This document shows, piece by piece, positions 16,349 through 24,569 of a stretch of DNA of 64,000 nt. The notes under the pieces are model-generated. The model did not search any database and was not told where the DNA came from. It worked only from the letters and a program-made list of their open reading frames with translations. Position 1 is the first letter of the stretch. Each line of letters opens with the position of its first letter. A program made the position numbers and the translations under genes. The DNA comes from JAOPZW01 sp963788935 (lineage in GTDB: Bacteria > Actinomycetota > Thermoleophilia > Solirubrobacterales > Solirubrobacteraceae). Location of the stretch: assembly GCA_963788935.1 (NCBI GenBank), contig CAWBIM010000003.1:62001-126000 (forward strand), in the 5' to 3' direction.

Positions 16349-18205
16349 ATGCTCCTCGGGGTCGACGTCGGCGGGACGTTCACGGACGCCGTGCTCGTGG
16401 TCGGCGACCAGCTGCACACGGCGAAGGCGCCGAGTACCCCGAAGGACCAGTCCGAGGGCGTGATGGAGGCCGTCCGGGCGGCGCTCGAGGCCGCGGGCGC
16501 GGAGGCCGGCGACATCGAGGTCTTCGCCCACGGGATGACCGTCGCGACGAACGCCCTGCTCGAGGGCAACGGCGCGCGGACCGCGCTCGTCGCGACCGAG
16601 GGCTTCACCGACGTCGTCGAGCTCGGCCGCCAGGCCCGCCGCGAGCTCTACCGGCTGTGCGCCGCGCACCCGGCCCCGCTCGTCCCGCCCGACCGCCGCT
16701 TCGCCGCGCCCGAGCGCATGGGCCCCGACGGCGTCCTGCGCGAGCTCGACGACGAGGCCGCGACGGCGCTCGCCGACGAGGTCGCCGGCTGCGAGCCCGA
16801 GGCCGTCGCGGTCTGCCTCCTGCACGCCTACCGCCATCCGGAGCACGAGCAGCGCGTCCGCGACGCGCTCGCCGACCGGCTCGGCGACGACGTCCACGTC
16901 TCGCTGTCGCACGAGACGGTCGGCACGTTCCGCGAGTACGAGCGCGCCGCGACCACCGAGGTCGACGCCGCCCTCTCCCCGCTGCTCGCCGCCTACCTGC
17001 GGCGGCTCGTCGACCGCACGGAGGACGAGGGCCTGCCGACCCCGGCGATCATGCAGTCCAGCGGTGGCCTGGCCGACATCGGCGTCGCGGCCGACCACGC
17101 CGCGTTCACGGTCCTGAGCGGCCCGGCCGGGGGCGCCGCCGCGGCCGCCCTGCTCGCCGCCCGCTGCGAGGAGCCCGACCTGCTGTGCTTCGACATGGGC
17201 GGGACGTCCTGCGACGTCTGCGTGGTCGAGGGCGGGTCGGTGCGCGAGAGCGCCGGGCGCGAGGTCGGCGGCCGCCCGCTCGCCCTTCCGATGGTCGACA
17301 TCCACACCGTCGGCGCGGGCGGCGGCTCGATCGGCTGGCGCGACGCGGGCGGAGCGCTGCGCGTCGGGCCGCGCTCGGCGGGCGCCGAGCCCGGACCCGC
17401 CTGCTACGGGCGCGGCGGCGAGGAGCCGACGGTGACGGACGCGAACCTCGTCCTCGGCCACCTCGACCCGGACACGCCGCTGGCGGGCGGCGTCGAGCTC
17501 GACGCGGACGCCGCGCACGCGGCCGTGAAGACGCTGGCCGACGACCTCGGCCTGTCGGTCGAGGACTGCGCGGCCGGGATCGTCCGCGTGGCGAACGCCG
17601 AGATGGTGCGGGCCATGCGGGTCATGACCATCGAGCGCGGCGTCGACCCGCGCGACTTCGCCCTGCTCGCCTTCGGCGGCGCGGGCCCGCTCCACGCCGC
17701 CGCGATCGCCGAGGAGCTCGGCATGACGAAGATCCTCGTCCCGCGGGCGAGCGGCGTGCTGAGCGCGCTCGGCCTCGCCGCCGCCGACCGCCGCCGCGAC
17801 CACGCCCGCACGGTCTTCCTCCACGGCGACGGCCTGACCGCGGACGCGCTCGCGGTCGAGGACGGCGACGCCGCCTACGACGTGCGCTACCGCGGCCAGT
17901 CCTTCGAGCTCACCGTCCGCGACGTGGACGCCGACCCGCAGGCCGTCCGCGACGCCTTCGAGGCGATCCACGAGGACCGCTACGGCTACAAGGACCCCGA
18001 GGGCGAGATCGAGGTCGTCACGATCCGCGAGCGCCACAGCGAGCCCGGTCCGGAGGTCGAGTTCGCGGGCGACGAGGCCGAGGACGTCGAGGGGCCGACC
18101 GTCGTCGCCCTGCCCGAGGCGACGCTCGTCGTGCCCGAGGGCTGGCGCGGCTCGACCGACGAGACCGGCACGATCGTGCTGACCCGGGAGGGAGACGCCG
18201 GATGA
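16349..18205 (+). CDS. Hydantoinase/oxoprolinase subunit A (HyuA-like)
   Basis: ATP-dependent ring-opening amidohydrolase subunit of the hydantoinase / 5-oxoprolinase / acetone-carboxylase family. 618 residues: actin-like ATPase start LLGVDVGGTFTDAVLV, HGMTVATNALLEG, FREYERAATTEVDAAL, QSSGGLAD, CFDMGGTSCDVCVV and TVGAGGGSIGW, in standard order. Somewhat short (usual 650-700), the difference being in the C-terminal domain. Pairs with hyuB downstream through a 20-codon linking ORF with double ATGA overlaps. The natural substrate cannot be read from the sequence. Confidence 0.92.
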   Translation: MLLGVDVGGTFTDAVLVVGDQLHTAKAPSTPKDQSEGVMEAVRAALEAAGAEAGDIEVFAHGMTVATNALLEGNGARTALVATEGFTDVVELGRQARRELYRLCAAHPAPLVPPDRRFAAPERMGPDGVLRELDDEAATALADEVAGCEPEAVAVCLLHAYRHPEHEQRVRDALADRLGDDVHVSLSHETVGTFREYERAATTEVDAALSPLLAAYLRRLVDRTEDEGLPTPAIMQSSGGLADIGVAADHAAFTVLSGPAGGAAAAALLAARCEEPDLLCFDMGGTSCDVCVVEGGSVRESAGREVGGRPLALPMVDIHTVGAGGGSIGWRDAGGALRVGPRSAGAEPGPACYGRGGEEPTVTDANLVLGHLDPDTPLAGGVELDADAAHAAVKTLADDLGLSVEDCAAGIVRVANAEMVRAMRVMTIERGVDPRDFALLAFGGAGPLHAAAIAEELGMTKILVPRASGVLSALGLAAADRRRDHARTVFLHGDGLTADALAVEDGDAAYDVRYRGQSFELTVRDVDADPQAVRDAFEAIHEDRYGYKDPEGEIEVVTIRERHSEPGPEVEFAGDEAEDVEGPTVVALPEATLVVPEGWRGSTDETGTIVLTREGDAG

Positions 18206-18264
18206 CAGCGCGTCATTGCTCGACCACGGTGACCGGCAACCTCGATCGGAGGCCCTCGCGATGA
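18202..18264 (+). CDS. 20-codon linking ORF between hyuA and hyuB
   Basis: ATG overlaps the hyuA stop (ATGA, 18202-18205) and the ORF's TGA overlaps the hyuB ATG (ATGA, 18261-18264). It encodes a 20-residue peptide (MTARHCSTTVTGNLDRRPSR). A CGGAGG Shine-Dalgarno for hyuB lies inside it. It may carry ribosomes from hyuA to hyuB rather than make a useful peptide. Confidence 0.45.
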   Translation: MTARHCSTTVTGNLDRRPSR

Positions 18265-19761
18265 GCGAGCTCGACCCCGTCGCCCTGCAGGTCATCAGCG
18301 GCGCGTTGCGCGCGGCGTGCGAGGAGATGGGCGCCGTGCTCGTCCGCTCGGCGCACTCGGCGAACATCAAGGAGCGCCGCGACTGCTCGACCGCGCTCTT
18401 CGACCCCGCCGGGGAGATGGTCATGCAGGCCGAGCACATCCCCGTCCACCTCGGGGCGATGCCGGCGGCGGTCGAGGCCGTGCTCGACCAGGACCACGCC
18501 CCGGGCGTCTCCTGGGTGCTCAACGACCCCTACGCCGGCGGGACGCACCTCCCGGACATCACCGTCGTCACCCCCGCCTTCGACGACGACGAGGAGCTGC
18601 TCGGCTTCGCCGCCTCGCGCGCACACCACGCCGACGTCGGCGGCCGCGTCCCGGGCTCGATGCCGGCCGACTCGACGACGCTCGAGGAGGAGGGCGTCGT
18701 GATCTCGCCGCGCGTCCTCGACGACGACGCCATCTCAGAGCTCGCCGAGCAGATGCGCCAGCCCGCCCAGCGCCGCGCCGACCTGCGCGCCCAGCTCGCG
18801 GCCAACCGCGTGGGCGGGATGCGCCTGCGCGAGCTCGCCGAGCGCGTCGGGGTCGAGCAGCTGCGCGAGGCGACCGCGGCCGTGCTCGACTACGCCGAGC
18901 GGCGCACACGGGCGTGCCTGGAGGAGCTCGAGGACGGCGAGCGCGAGGCCGTCGACGTGCTCGAGACCGGCGACGGCGACGTCGAGCTCCGGCTCACCGC
19001 CACCGTCGACGGCGACGAGCTCGTCCTCGACTTCGCCGGCAGCGCCGACCAGTACGAGGGCAACCTCAACTGCCCGCTGGCCGTCACGCGCAGCGCGTGC
19101 CTGTTCGCGGTGCGCGTCCTCACCGACCCCGACATCCCGCCCAGCGCCGGCGCCTACCGGCCGATCACGGTCAAGGCGCCCGAGGGCTCGCTCCTCAACG
19201 CGCGGTCGCCCGGCGGCGGTCGCGGGCGGCAACGTCGAGACCTCGAGCCGCGTCGCCGACCTCGTCCTGCGCGCCTTCGGCCGCGCCGTCGGCCAGGGGA
19301 CGATGAACAACGTCACCCTCGGCACGGAGGACTGGACGTACTACGAGACGATCGGCGGCGGCCAGGGCGCGTGCCCGGACGCGGACGGCCCGAGCGGGGT
19401 GCACGTCGCGATGAGCAACACGCTCAACACGCCGGTCGAGGCGCTCGAGCTCGAGTTCCCGCTGCGGGTGACCGAGTATTCGGTCCGCCGCGACTCGGGC
19501 GGCGACGGCGCCCACCGCGGCGGCGACGGCGTGATCCGCGAGGTCGAGGCGCTCGAGGACATGACGTACTCGCTGCTGACCGAGCGCCGGCGTCACCCGC
19601 CGCCGGGGGCCGACGGCGGCGGGGACGGGGCGTGCGGCAAGAACCTCGTCGGGGATCACGAGGTCGAGCCGAAGGCCTCGGGAACGCTGCGAGCCGGGGA
19701 GCGGCTGCGCATCGAGACCCCCGGCGGTGGCGGCCACGGGGCCGCCGGCGATCAGGCGTAG
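18261..19761 (+). CDS. Hydantoinase/oxoprolinase subunit B (HyuB-like), frameshifted
   Basis: Partner of the HyuA-like subunit. DPVALQVISGALRAACEEMG, ERRDCSTALFD, HIPVHLGAMP, VLNDPYAGGTHLPDI and RAHHADVGGRVPGSMP are characteristic. At 19210-19212 one extra G breaks the frame: removal gives ARSPAAVAGGNVETSSRV and continues through NNVTLG, YYETIGGGQGA and the C-terminal TPGGGGHG motif to 19761 (about 499 residues). Its end overlaps the convergent gene by 10 nt. Confidence 0.87.
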
Positions 19762-20108
19762 CGGTCGACCGCGAGCCCGCCCGAGACGAAGGCGGACGCG
19801 GACGTGGCCGACGAGCCGTAGCCCGCGGCGGTGGTGCTCGCGCCGCCGAGGAGCGAGGCGAGGTCGGCGCCCGAGCGCAGGCGCTCGAGCAGCGAGTCGG
19901 CGTCGGTGCCGAGGGCCTGGGCGAGCGAGGAGACGTTCGCCTGGACGCGCGCGCCGCCGTCGCCGGAGCCCGAGCCGGAGCCGGAGCCGCCCGGGGGCGG
20001 GCCGGGCGGCGGGCCCTGCGGCCGGCGCCCCTCGGCGATGTTCGTCGCCATCTCGGTCATCTGCGTCTCGGAAAGCTCGGGGGCGCCCTCGGGCTTGTTG
20101 GCCTTCAT
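19752..20108 (-). CDS. Hypothetical Gly/Pro/Ser-rich protein
   Basis: 118 residues, no family recognised. A helical N terminus (LSETQMTEMATNIAEG), then a low-complexity PPPGPPPGGSGSGSGSG linker, then a predicted helical bundle ANVSSLAQALGTDADSLLERLRSG and an Ala/Ser-rich end. ATG at 20108 is the first plausible start although coding-like sequence (RYDLVKSIASD) continues a few codons upstream without a start codon. Convergent with hyuB. Confidence 0.55.
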   Translation of the reverse strand: MKANKPEGAPELSETQMTEMATNIAEGRRPQGPPPGPPPGGSGSGSGSGDGGARVQANVSSLAQALGTDADSLLERLRSGADLASLLGGASTTAAGYGSSATSASAFVSGGLAVDRYA

Positions 20109-20285
20109 GTCGCTCGCGATGCTCTTGACCAGGTCGTACCTGCCTGAGGGTCGTGTGGCTGAGGTCTTACGCGGCGGCGCGTAAGGGGTCCGCGGCGCGA
20201 GGTCGCTCCGTGTGCCCGATGTGGGCCCGGGCGTCGCAGGCCAGGATGGATTCACGCCCGATCCGCCACCTCCAAGGAGCCGGAC

Positions 20286-20495
20286 ATGCACAGCCCCGCC
20301 ACCCTCGAGCTCGCCAATCACCTCATCGCCGACTCCGAGCGGCGCTGGCTCTACGGCCACCCCTACCGCGCCGAGCCGGGGACGTCGCCCTTCGCGGGCC
20401 GCCCGGCGCGCGCTCACCGCGCCCGCCGCACCCCGGCCGCGCGCGGCCGCCGCGGCGCGCTGGCGCTCTTCCGCCGCCACGGCCTCGCCGCCTGA
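20286..20495 (+). CDS. Small basic hypothetical protein (69 residues)
   Basis: A clear AAGGAG Shine-Dalgarno 9 nt before the ATG supports translation. The first 35 residues look ordered (SPATLELANHLIADSERRWLYGHPYR) and the rest is Arg/Ala-rich. No family recognised. Confidence 0.6.
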   Translation: MHSPATLELANHLIADSERRWLYGHPYRAEPGTSPFAGRPARAHRARRTPAARGRRGALALFRRHGLAA

Positions 20496-20503
20496 GCCGT
20501 CCC

Positions 20504-20509
20504 TAGCAT
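20504..20509 (+). promoter_or_regulatory. -10 box TAGCAT before a leader ORF
   Basis: Ends 7 nt before the GTG at 20517, consistent with leaderless transcription of the short leader ORF and the exporter gene. Confidence 0.45.
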
Positions 20510-20516
20510 GGCCCGC

Positions 20517-20552
20517 GTGCAGCGGGTCTCCGGCCACCGGCGCCGGCGGTGA
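20517..20552 (+). CDS. 11-codon leader ORF overlapping the exporter gene
   Basis: GTG followed by QRVSGHRRRR and TGA; the TGA overlaps the exporter's GTG start by the GTGA arrangement (20549-20552). Four consecutive Arg codons precede the stop. A role in coupling or attenuation is inference. Confidence 0.35.
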   Translation: MQRVSGHRRRR

Positions 20553-21301
20553 TCCACGCCGCCGGCGCGAGCGTCGACGTGCTCTCGGCGCGCTTCGCCG
20601 CCGCGGTGGTCGCGGCGCTGCTCGCCGGCGTCGTCCGCGGCTTCTCGGGCTTCGGCTCGGCGCTGATCCTCTCCCCCTCGCTGTCGGCGCTGTACGGCCC
20701 CGCGGTCGCCGTGCCCGTCGCGCTGCTGCTCGAGCTCGTCCTGTCGGGGCCGTTCGTCCCGCCGGCGGCGCGGCTCGTCGACCGCCGCCGGACGCTGCTC
20801 CTGTGCGTCGCGGCGGCGGTGATGGTGCCGGTCGGCGCCTACCTGCTGAGCGTCGTCGACGAGCGCGCGCTGCGCTGGGCGATCTGCGCGCTCGTGTTCG
20901 CGGCGGTCGCGATCCTCGGCTTCGGATGGCGCTACCACGGGCGCCCGAGCGACGCCGCGACGGCGGCCACCGGGGCATTGAGCGGCCTGTTCGGCGGGTC
21001 GACCGGCCTGACCGGCCCGCCCGTGATCTTCTTCGAGCTCGCGGGCTCGGCCCCGATCGAGCGGATGCGGGCGAGCTTCATCATGTTCTTCGCCTGGGTC
21101 GACGTCATCGCGCTCGTGTCCTTCGCCGTCACCGGCACGCTCGCGGCCCGGCCGGTGCTGATCGCCGTCCTGCTGCTCGCGCCCTACCTCGCCGCCGCGG
21201 CCGTCGGCGCCCGCCTCTTCGGCCGCGCGAGCGAGACGTTCTACCGCCGCCTGGCGGTCGTGATCCTCGCCGCGGTGGCGGTCGTGAGCCTCCCGCTCTG
21301 A
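20549..21301 (+). CDS. Sulfite exporter TauE/SafE-family permease
   Basis: 250-residue integral membrane protein with about eight hydrophobic helices. The N-terminal VRGFSGFGSALILSPSLSALYGP and the mid-protein GALSGLFGGSTGLTGPPVI repeat are the two TauE/SafE signature halves. Such proteins export sulfite, sulfoacetate or other small organic anions; the substrate is not evident here. GTG at 20549 starts within the stop of the short leader ORF. Confidence 0.88.
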   Translation: MIHAAGASVDVLSARFAAAVVAALLAGVVRGFSGFGSALILSPSLSALYGPAVAVPVALLLELVLSGPFVPPAARLVDRRRTLLLCVAAAVMVPVGAYLLSVVDERALRWAICALVFAAVAILGFGWRYHGRPSDAATAATGALSGLFGGSTGLTGPPVIFFELAGSAPIERMRASFIMFFAWVDVIALVSFAVTGTLAARPVLIAVLLLAPYLAAAAVGARLFGRASETFYRRLAVVILAAVAVVSLPL

Positions 21302-21310
21302 CGCACGCCC

Positions 21311-21316
21311 TAGGAT
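21311..21316 (+). promoter_or_regulatory. -10 box TAGGAT, leaderless
   Basis: Ends exactly 8 nt before the GTG at 21325. Confidence 0.6.
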
Positions 21317-21324
21317 GTCGCGCC

Positions 21325-22210
21325 GTGGAGCGCGTCGGGTTCATCGGGCTGGGGATCATGGGGTCGCGGATGGCCGCGAACCTCCGCGCCGCGGGCTACG
21401 AGCTCACGGTCTTCAACCGCACCCGCGAGCGGGCCGAGACGCTTCGCCTCCGACCACGGCGCCACGGTCGCCGACACGCCGGCCGCGGTCGGCGGGGCGA
21501 GCGACGTCGTCATCACGATGGTCGTCGACGGCCCCCAGGTCGAGGCGGTCCTGCTGGGCGACGACGGCGTCCTCTCCGCGGCGGCCGAGGGCACGCTGTG
21601 CGTCGACATGTCGACGATCGCCCCGGCGCAGACGCGCCGGATCGGCGCGGCGCTCGACGAGCGCGGCATCGGCTTCGTGGACGCGCCCGTGACCGGTTCC
21701 TCGCCGAAGGCCGAGGACGGCACGCTCACGATCATGGCGGGCGGGACCGCGGACGCGTTCGCGCGGGCGCAGCCGCTCTTCGACGTGATGGGCGAGGTCG
21801 TCGTCCACGTCGGCGAGCTCGGCCAGGGCCAGACGGTGAAGCTCATCAACAACGCGGTGGCCGCGACCAACGCGAGCACCCTCGCGCAGGCGCTCATCGT
21901 GGGCAAGGCGACGGGCGTCGACCTCGACGCGCTCGTGCGCGTCATGGGCGCCGGGAGCGGCGGGAGCGCGATGCTCGGCCTGAAGGCCGGGCCCATGCGC
22001 GAGCACGACTACACGACGCTGTTCAAGCTCGAGCACATGCTCAAGGACGTGCGCCTCTGCCTCGAGGAGGGGCAGGCCGCCGGGGTCCCGTTCCCCGCCG
22101 CCGCGCACACCCGCGAGGTGCTCACCGCAGGCATGGGACGCGGTCTCGGTGCTCAGGATTTCGCCGCATTGGTGGAGGTTCTCGAGGGCCTCGCCGGCAT
22201 CCGCCTTTGA
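21325..22210 (+). CDS. 3-hydroxyisobutyrate dehydrogenase-family oxidoreductase, frameshifted
   Basis: NAD(P)-dependent beta-hydroxyacid dehydrogenase (3-hydroxyisobutyrate, tartronate semialdehyde or related substrates). N-terminal VGFIGLGIMGSRMAANL nucleotide fold; after deleting one C in 21441-21445 the frame continues ETFASDHGATVADTP into VVITMVVDGPQVEAVL, DAPVTGSSPKAEDGTL and the catalytic-lysine helix GQTVKLINNAV. Whole protein about 294 residues, normal for the family. Confidence 0.88.
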
Positions 22211-22271
22211 GCCCCGGAATCCGACCGTTCATCGAAAGCTCTACACCGGTTGGCAGTTTTGGGGGCAGAGA

Positions 22272-22457
22272 ATGCGCAAATTCCCCATTGCGCTCTCGTT
22301 CGCGCCCGTACCTGCCAATAAGACTTACGCATGGTCCTACCAGAGGACACTCCGGATAATCGCCGGCGTCTCGGACGTCGATCCGCGCGTGCCTCCGGAC
22401 CGGATTCCGGGTGGAGCCAGGCGCCGGCCGGCTCGCCGGTCCCCGGACGCGTCCTGA
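22272..22457 (+). CDS. Possible 61-residue ORF with G-rich start context
   Basis: ATG lies 7 nt after GTTTTGGGGG, a context repeated before two other starts (32527 and 32794). The first 30 residues (RKFPIALSFAPVPANKTYAWS) use less GC-rich codons than the surroundings; the rest is Arg/Pro-rich and overlaps the following gene in another frame. May be a short regulatory ORF or not translated at all. Confidence 0.3.
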   Translation: MRKFPIALSFAPVPANKTYAWSYQRTLRIIAGVSDVDPRVPPDRIPGGARRRPARRSPDAS

Positions 22458-22834
22458 CGGTCGAGGACCGCTGCTGGCAGTGCCGCTCGAAGGTCCGTGC
22501 GATCGTCGGCGTCCTCGTCGACCCGGCGATGACGGGTGACCGCCACGGCTTCCTCCCGTTCGACGCGGTCGCGCCGCAGCTCGCGGCCGCCCTCGACGCC
22601 CGCACGCTGGCCGCCCGCCGCATCGGCGAGCTCAGGCACCGCGAGAGCCCGGGTGTGCCCGGCGGCTATCTCTCCAACGGCTGCATCGAGTGCGACGCGC
22701 TCATCGGGCGCTTCCACCTCGAGGACCTGCTCCACGAGCACCTCATCGGCGGCGGCACGTACCCGCAGCTGGACATCGGCGTGCCGGTCGAGCTCCCGCT
22801 CGGCGTCCCCGCGCGCCGTACGGCGCACGGCTGA
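22331..22834 (+). CDS. Hypothetical protein with two CxxC pairs
   Basis: 167 residues. The informative part begins about residue 42: DRCWQCRSKVRAIVGVLVDP, then a helical middle and GYLSNGCIECDALIGRFHLEDLL. The CWxC ... CxxC arrangement looks like a zinc-binding treble-clef or ribbon. The first 40 residues are Arg-rich and of doubtful status, but no later ATG/GTG exists before the conserved part, so ATG 22331 is kept. Function unknown. Confidence 0.6.
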   Translation: MVLPEDTPDNRRRLGRRSARASGPDSGWSQAPAGSPVPGRVLTVEDRCWQCRSKVRAIVGVLVDPAMTGDRHGFLPFDAVAPQLAAALDARTLAARRIGELRHRESPGVPGGYLSNGCIECDALIGRFHLEDLLHEHLIGGGTYPQLDIGVPVELPLGVPARRTAHG

Positions 22835-22873
22835 GCCGTCCCGGCGAGCGCCCTCACGCCCATCCCGCCCCGC

Positions 22874-22909
22874 CCGTGCCGTTTGGCGTGCGGACCGTGC
22901 CGTTCGGCG
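22874..22909. repeat. 15-nt direct repeats spaced by two helical turns
   Basis: CCGTGCCGTTTGGCG (22874-22888) and CCGTGCCGTTCGGCG (22895-22909) differ at one base and start 21 nt apart, so both would face the same side of the helix. They lie in the non-coding gap upstream of the DUF1802 gene and could be an operator. Confidence 0.5.
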
Positions 22910-23126
22910 ATCCCGCATTCCGACGGGCCTGCGGGTCCTGGTTTCGTGCGCAGCGCTGTCGGGCAGACCGCCCTGCGTTCAGTCGTATGACGGTTCCGGT
23001 TGCAGGTGCATTTTGGATTTCGGCCTCTCTTTGGAACAATGACGTTCATCCCGGGGCCCGATGACCTCGCGTCGTCCGGTGCCCGGGATCTCGTTCGTCA
23101 CTCCCCGTCCTCGTCCCCCCTTCCCT

Positions 23127-23768
23127 ATGCCAATTGCCTTTAAGGAATGGGCGGTTACCGTCCGCGCGCTCGCCGAAGGCGAGCAGCTCGTCACCCTGCG
23201 CAAGGGTGGCCTGCGTGACGACCGCAAGCATTTCGAGCTCGACCACGACCGCTTCTTCCTCTATCCCACCTTCGAGCACCGTCGCAACGACGTCGTGCGC
23301 GCCTCGCATCAGCCCGAGCTGCGCCGCGCGCTCGAGGAGGGCGTCTGGCCCGACGACGAGCCGTCCGCCCACGCGCTGACCCGCGACGGCGGCATCCCCC
23401 AGCCCGAGCGCGTCCGCATCCGCGCATGGGCGGAGGTCGCCGGCCACTGGCGCGTCACGGACCCGCGCACGGTCGACGCGCTCTCGCCGTACTACGTCTG
23501 GACGACGGACTACGCCGAGAAGCGGCTCTCGTGGAAGCGCTTCCACCCGCTGCACGTGATCCTGCTTCGCACCTACCGCATCCCGCGGCCGGTGACGGTC
23601 AAGGTCCGCGACGACTTCTACGGCCATCATCCGTGGCTCGAGGTCACGCGCGACCTGCCGTTCGAGGGCACGCCGGTGCTCTCCGACGAGGAGTTCTTCC
23701 GCGCCTCGGAGGAGATCGAGGCGATCGTCGAGGGCGGCGTCGTCGACCGCACGCCGGCGCTCGTCTAG
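23127..23768 (+). CDS. DUF1802-family protein
   Basis: 213 residues beginning PIAFKEWAVTVRALAEGEQLVTLRKGG, the start of DUF1802 proteins; FFLYPTFEHRRNDVVR and RFHPLHVILLRTYRIPRPV are further family-like segments. Function of the family is unknown. The frame is open to 23061, but that extension is Pro/Arg-rich. An overlapping 34-codon frame from ATG 23040 to 23144 may be a leader. The stop is followed at once by a hairpin and the next gene. Confidence 0.75.
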   Translation: MPIAFKEWAVTVRALAEGEQLVTLRKGGLRDDRKHFELDHDRFFLYPTFEHRRNDVVRASHQPELRRALEEGVWPDDEPSAHALTRDGGIPQPERVRIRAWAEVAGHWRVTDPRTVDALSPYYVWTTDYAEKRLSWKRFHPLHVILLRTYRIPRPVTVKVRDDFYGHHPWLEVTRDLPFEGTPVLSDEEFFRASEEIEAIVEGGVVDRTPALV

Positions 23769-23789
23769 GCCCGGGACGCCGGCCCGGGC
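23769..23789 (+). promoter_or_regulatory. Hairpin filling the gap between two genes
   Basis: GCCCGGG/CCCGGGC (7 bp perfect, 7-nt loop) begins at the base after the DUF1802 stop and ends at the base before the next GTG. It would occlude that start in a read-through transcript; no U-run follows. Confidence 0.45.
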
Positions 23790-24548
23790 GTGCCCTGGGT
23801 CGAGACCACCTCGCCGCACTTCGCCGCGCGCCACGAACTCGTCGACGACGAGGACGTGGCGGGCCTGCTCGAGCTCCTCGAGGGGACCCGCGAGCGCCTG
23901 ACCACGGCGTTCGCGACGGTCCCCGGCGAGGTCGAGGTCGTCGTCCACGGCTCGGACACGGCGCTCGCCGCGGCCCAGCCGTACCTGCCGATCCTCCGCC
24001 GCATGGTCGCGCCCGCGGCGCGGCGGTATCTCGTCGGCTGGTTCGGGAGCGACTCGATCCACGTGCTCGCCCCGCGCGTGCTCGTCGCCCACGCGTCGAA
24101 CGTCGCGGGCTCGCGCGAGATGAACCTGCTGGCCCCCGCCGCGCTCTACGCGCAACTCGTGGTCGGCCGGAACAACCCGCGACTGCCGCCGCCGTTCGGC
24201 CCCGCGCGCTTCGCCCGCTACGTGCGATGGGCGTGGCTGCAGGCCGGCGCGGCCCAGTGGTTCGCGGGCCAGACGGCCTACGCCCGCCCCGCGATCGCGC
24301 GGCGCCTGCGCGAGGGCTCCGAACCCGACTTCCCGCCCGGCGTCCGCGACGCGCCGCTGCTCGGCGGCAGCGTGTTCGACCTCCTGGCCCGCGAGGAGGG
24401 CGAGGAGGCGTGCGTGCACCTGGCCTGCGACCTGCCGTCGGGTGGCGCGGACGAGGCGCTGCGCCGCGCGTTCCACGGCCGCCCGCTCCGCCATACCGAG
24501 AGCACCTGGCGCGCGCACCTGGCGCACCTGGCGGCGGCGGCCCCGTAG
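23790..24548 (+). CDS. Hypothetical peptidase MA-like-fold protein without zinc motif
   Basis: 252 residues. The opening VETTSPHFAARHELVDDEDV resembles the N terminus of peptidase-MA-like proteins (a strand-rich cap before a metallopeptidase core), and the middle FARYVRWAWLQAGAAQWFAGQ aligns in kind with the position where HExxH would be, but no HExxH is present. It may be an inactive relative. GTG start follows the hairpin at 23769-23789 with no Shine-Dalgarno. Confidence 0.6.
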   Translation: MPWVETTSPHFAARHELVDDEDVAGLLELLEGTRERLTTAFATVPGEVEVVVHGSDTALAAAQPYLPILRRMVAPAARRYLVGWFGSDSIHVLAPRVLVAHASNVAGSREMNLLAPAALYAQLVVGRNNPRLPPPFGPARFARYVRWAWLQAGAAQWFAGQTAYARPAIARRLREGSEPDFPPGVRDAPLLGGSVFDLLAREEGEEACVHLACDLPSGGADEALRRAFHGRPLRHTESTWRAHLAHLAAAAP

Positions 24549-24569
24549 GGCGCGACCCCGCGCCCCGCC

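Noticed and set aside
15518..18523. A 1001-codon open frame on the minus strand
   Set aside because: Antisense to hyuA; composition is Arg/Val/Asp/Gly-rich as expected from the complement of GC3-rich codons, and it has no recognisable domain.
19200..19220. Programmed +1 frameshift in hyuB
   Set aside because: No slippery sequence plus stimulator is shared with the other eight insertion sites, and the affected genes are unrelated; sequence error is simpler.
23040..23144. 34-codon ORF overlapping the DUF1802 start as a real gene
   Set aside because: No Shine-Dalgarno or -10 at useful spacing and no conserved-looking sequence; kept only as a possible leader.
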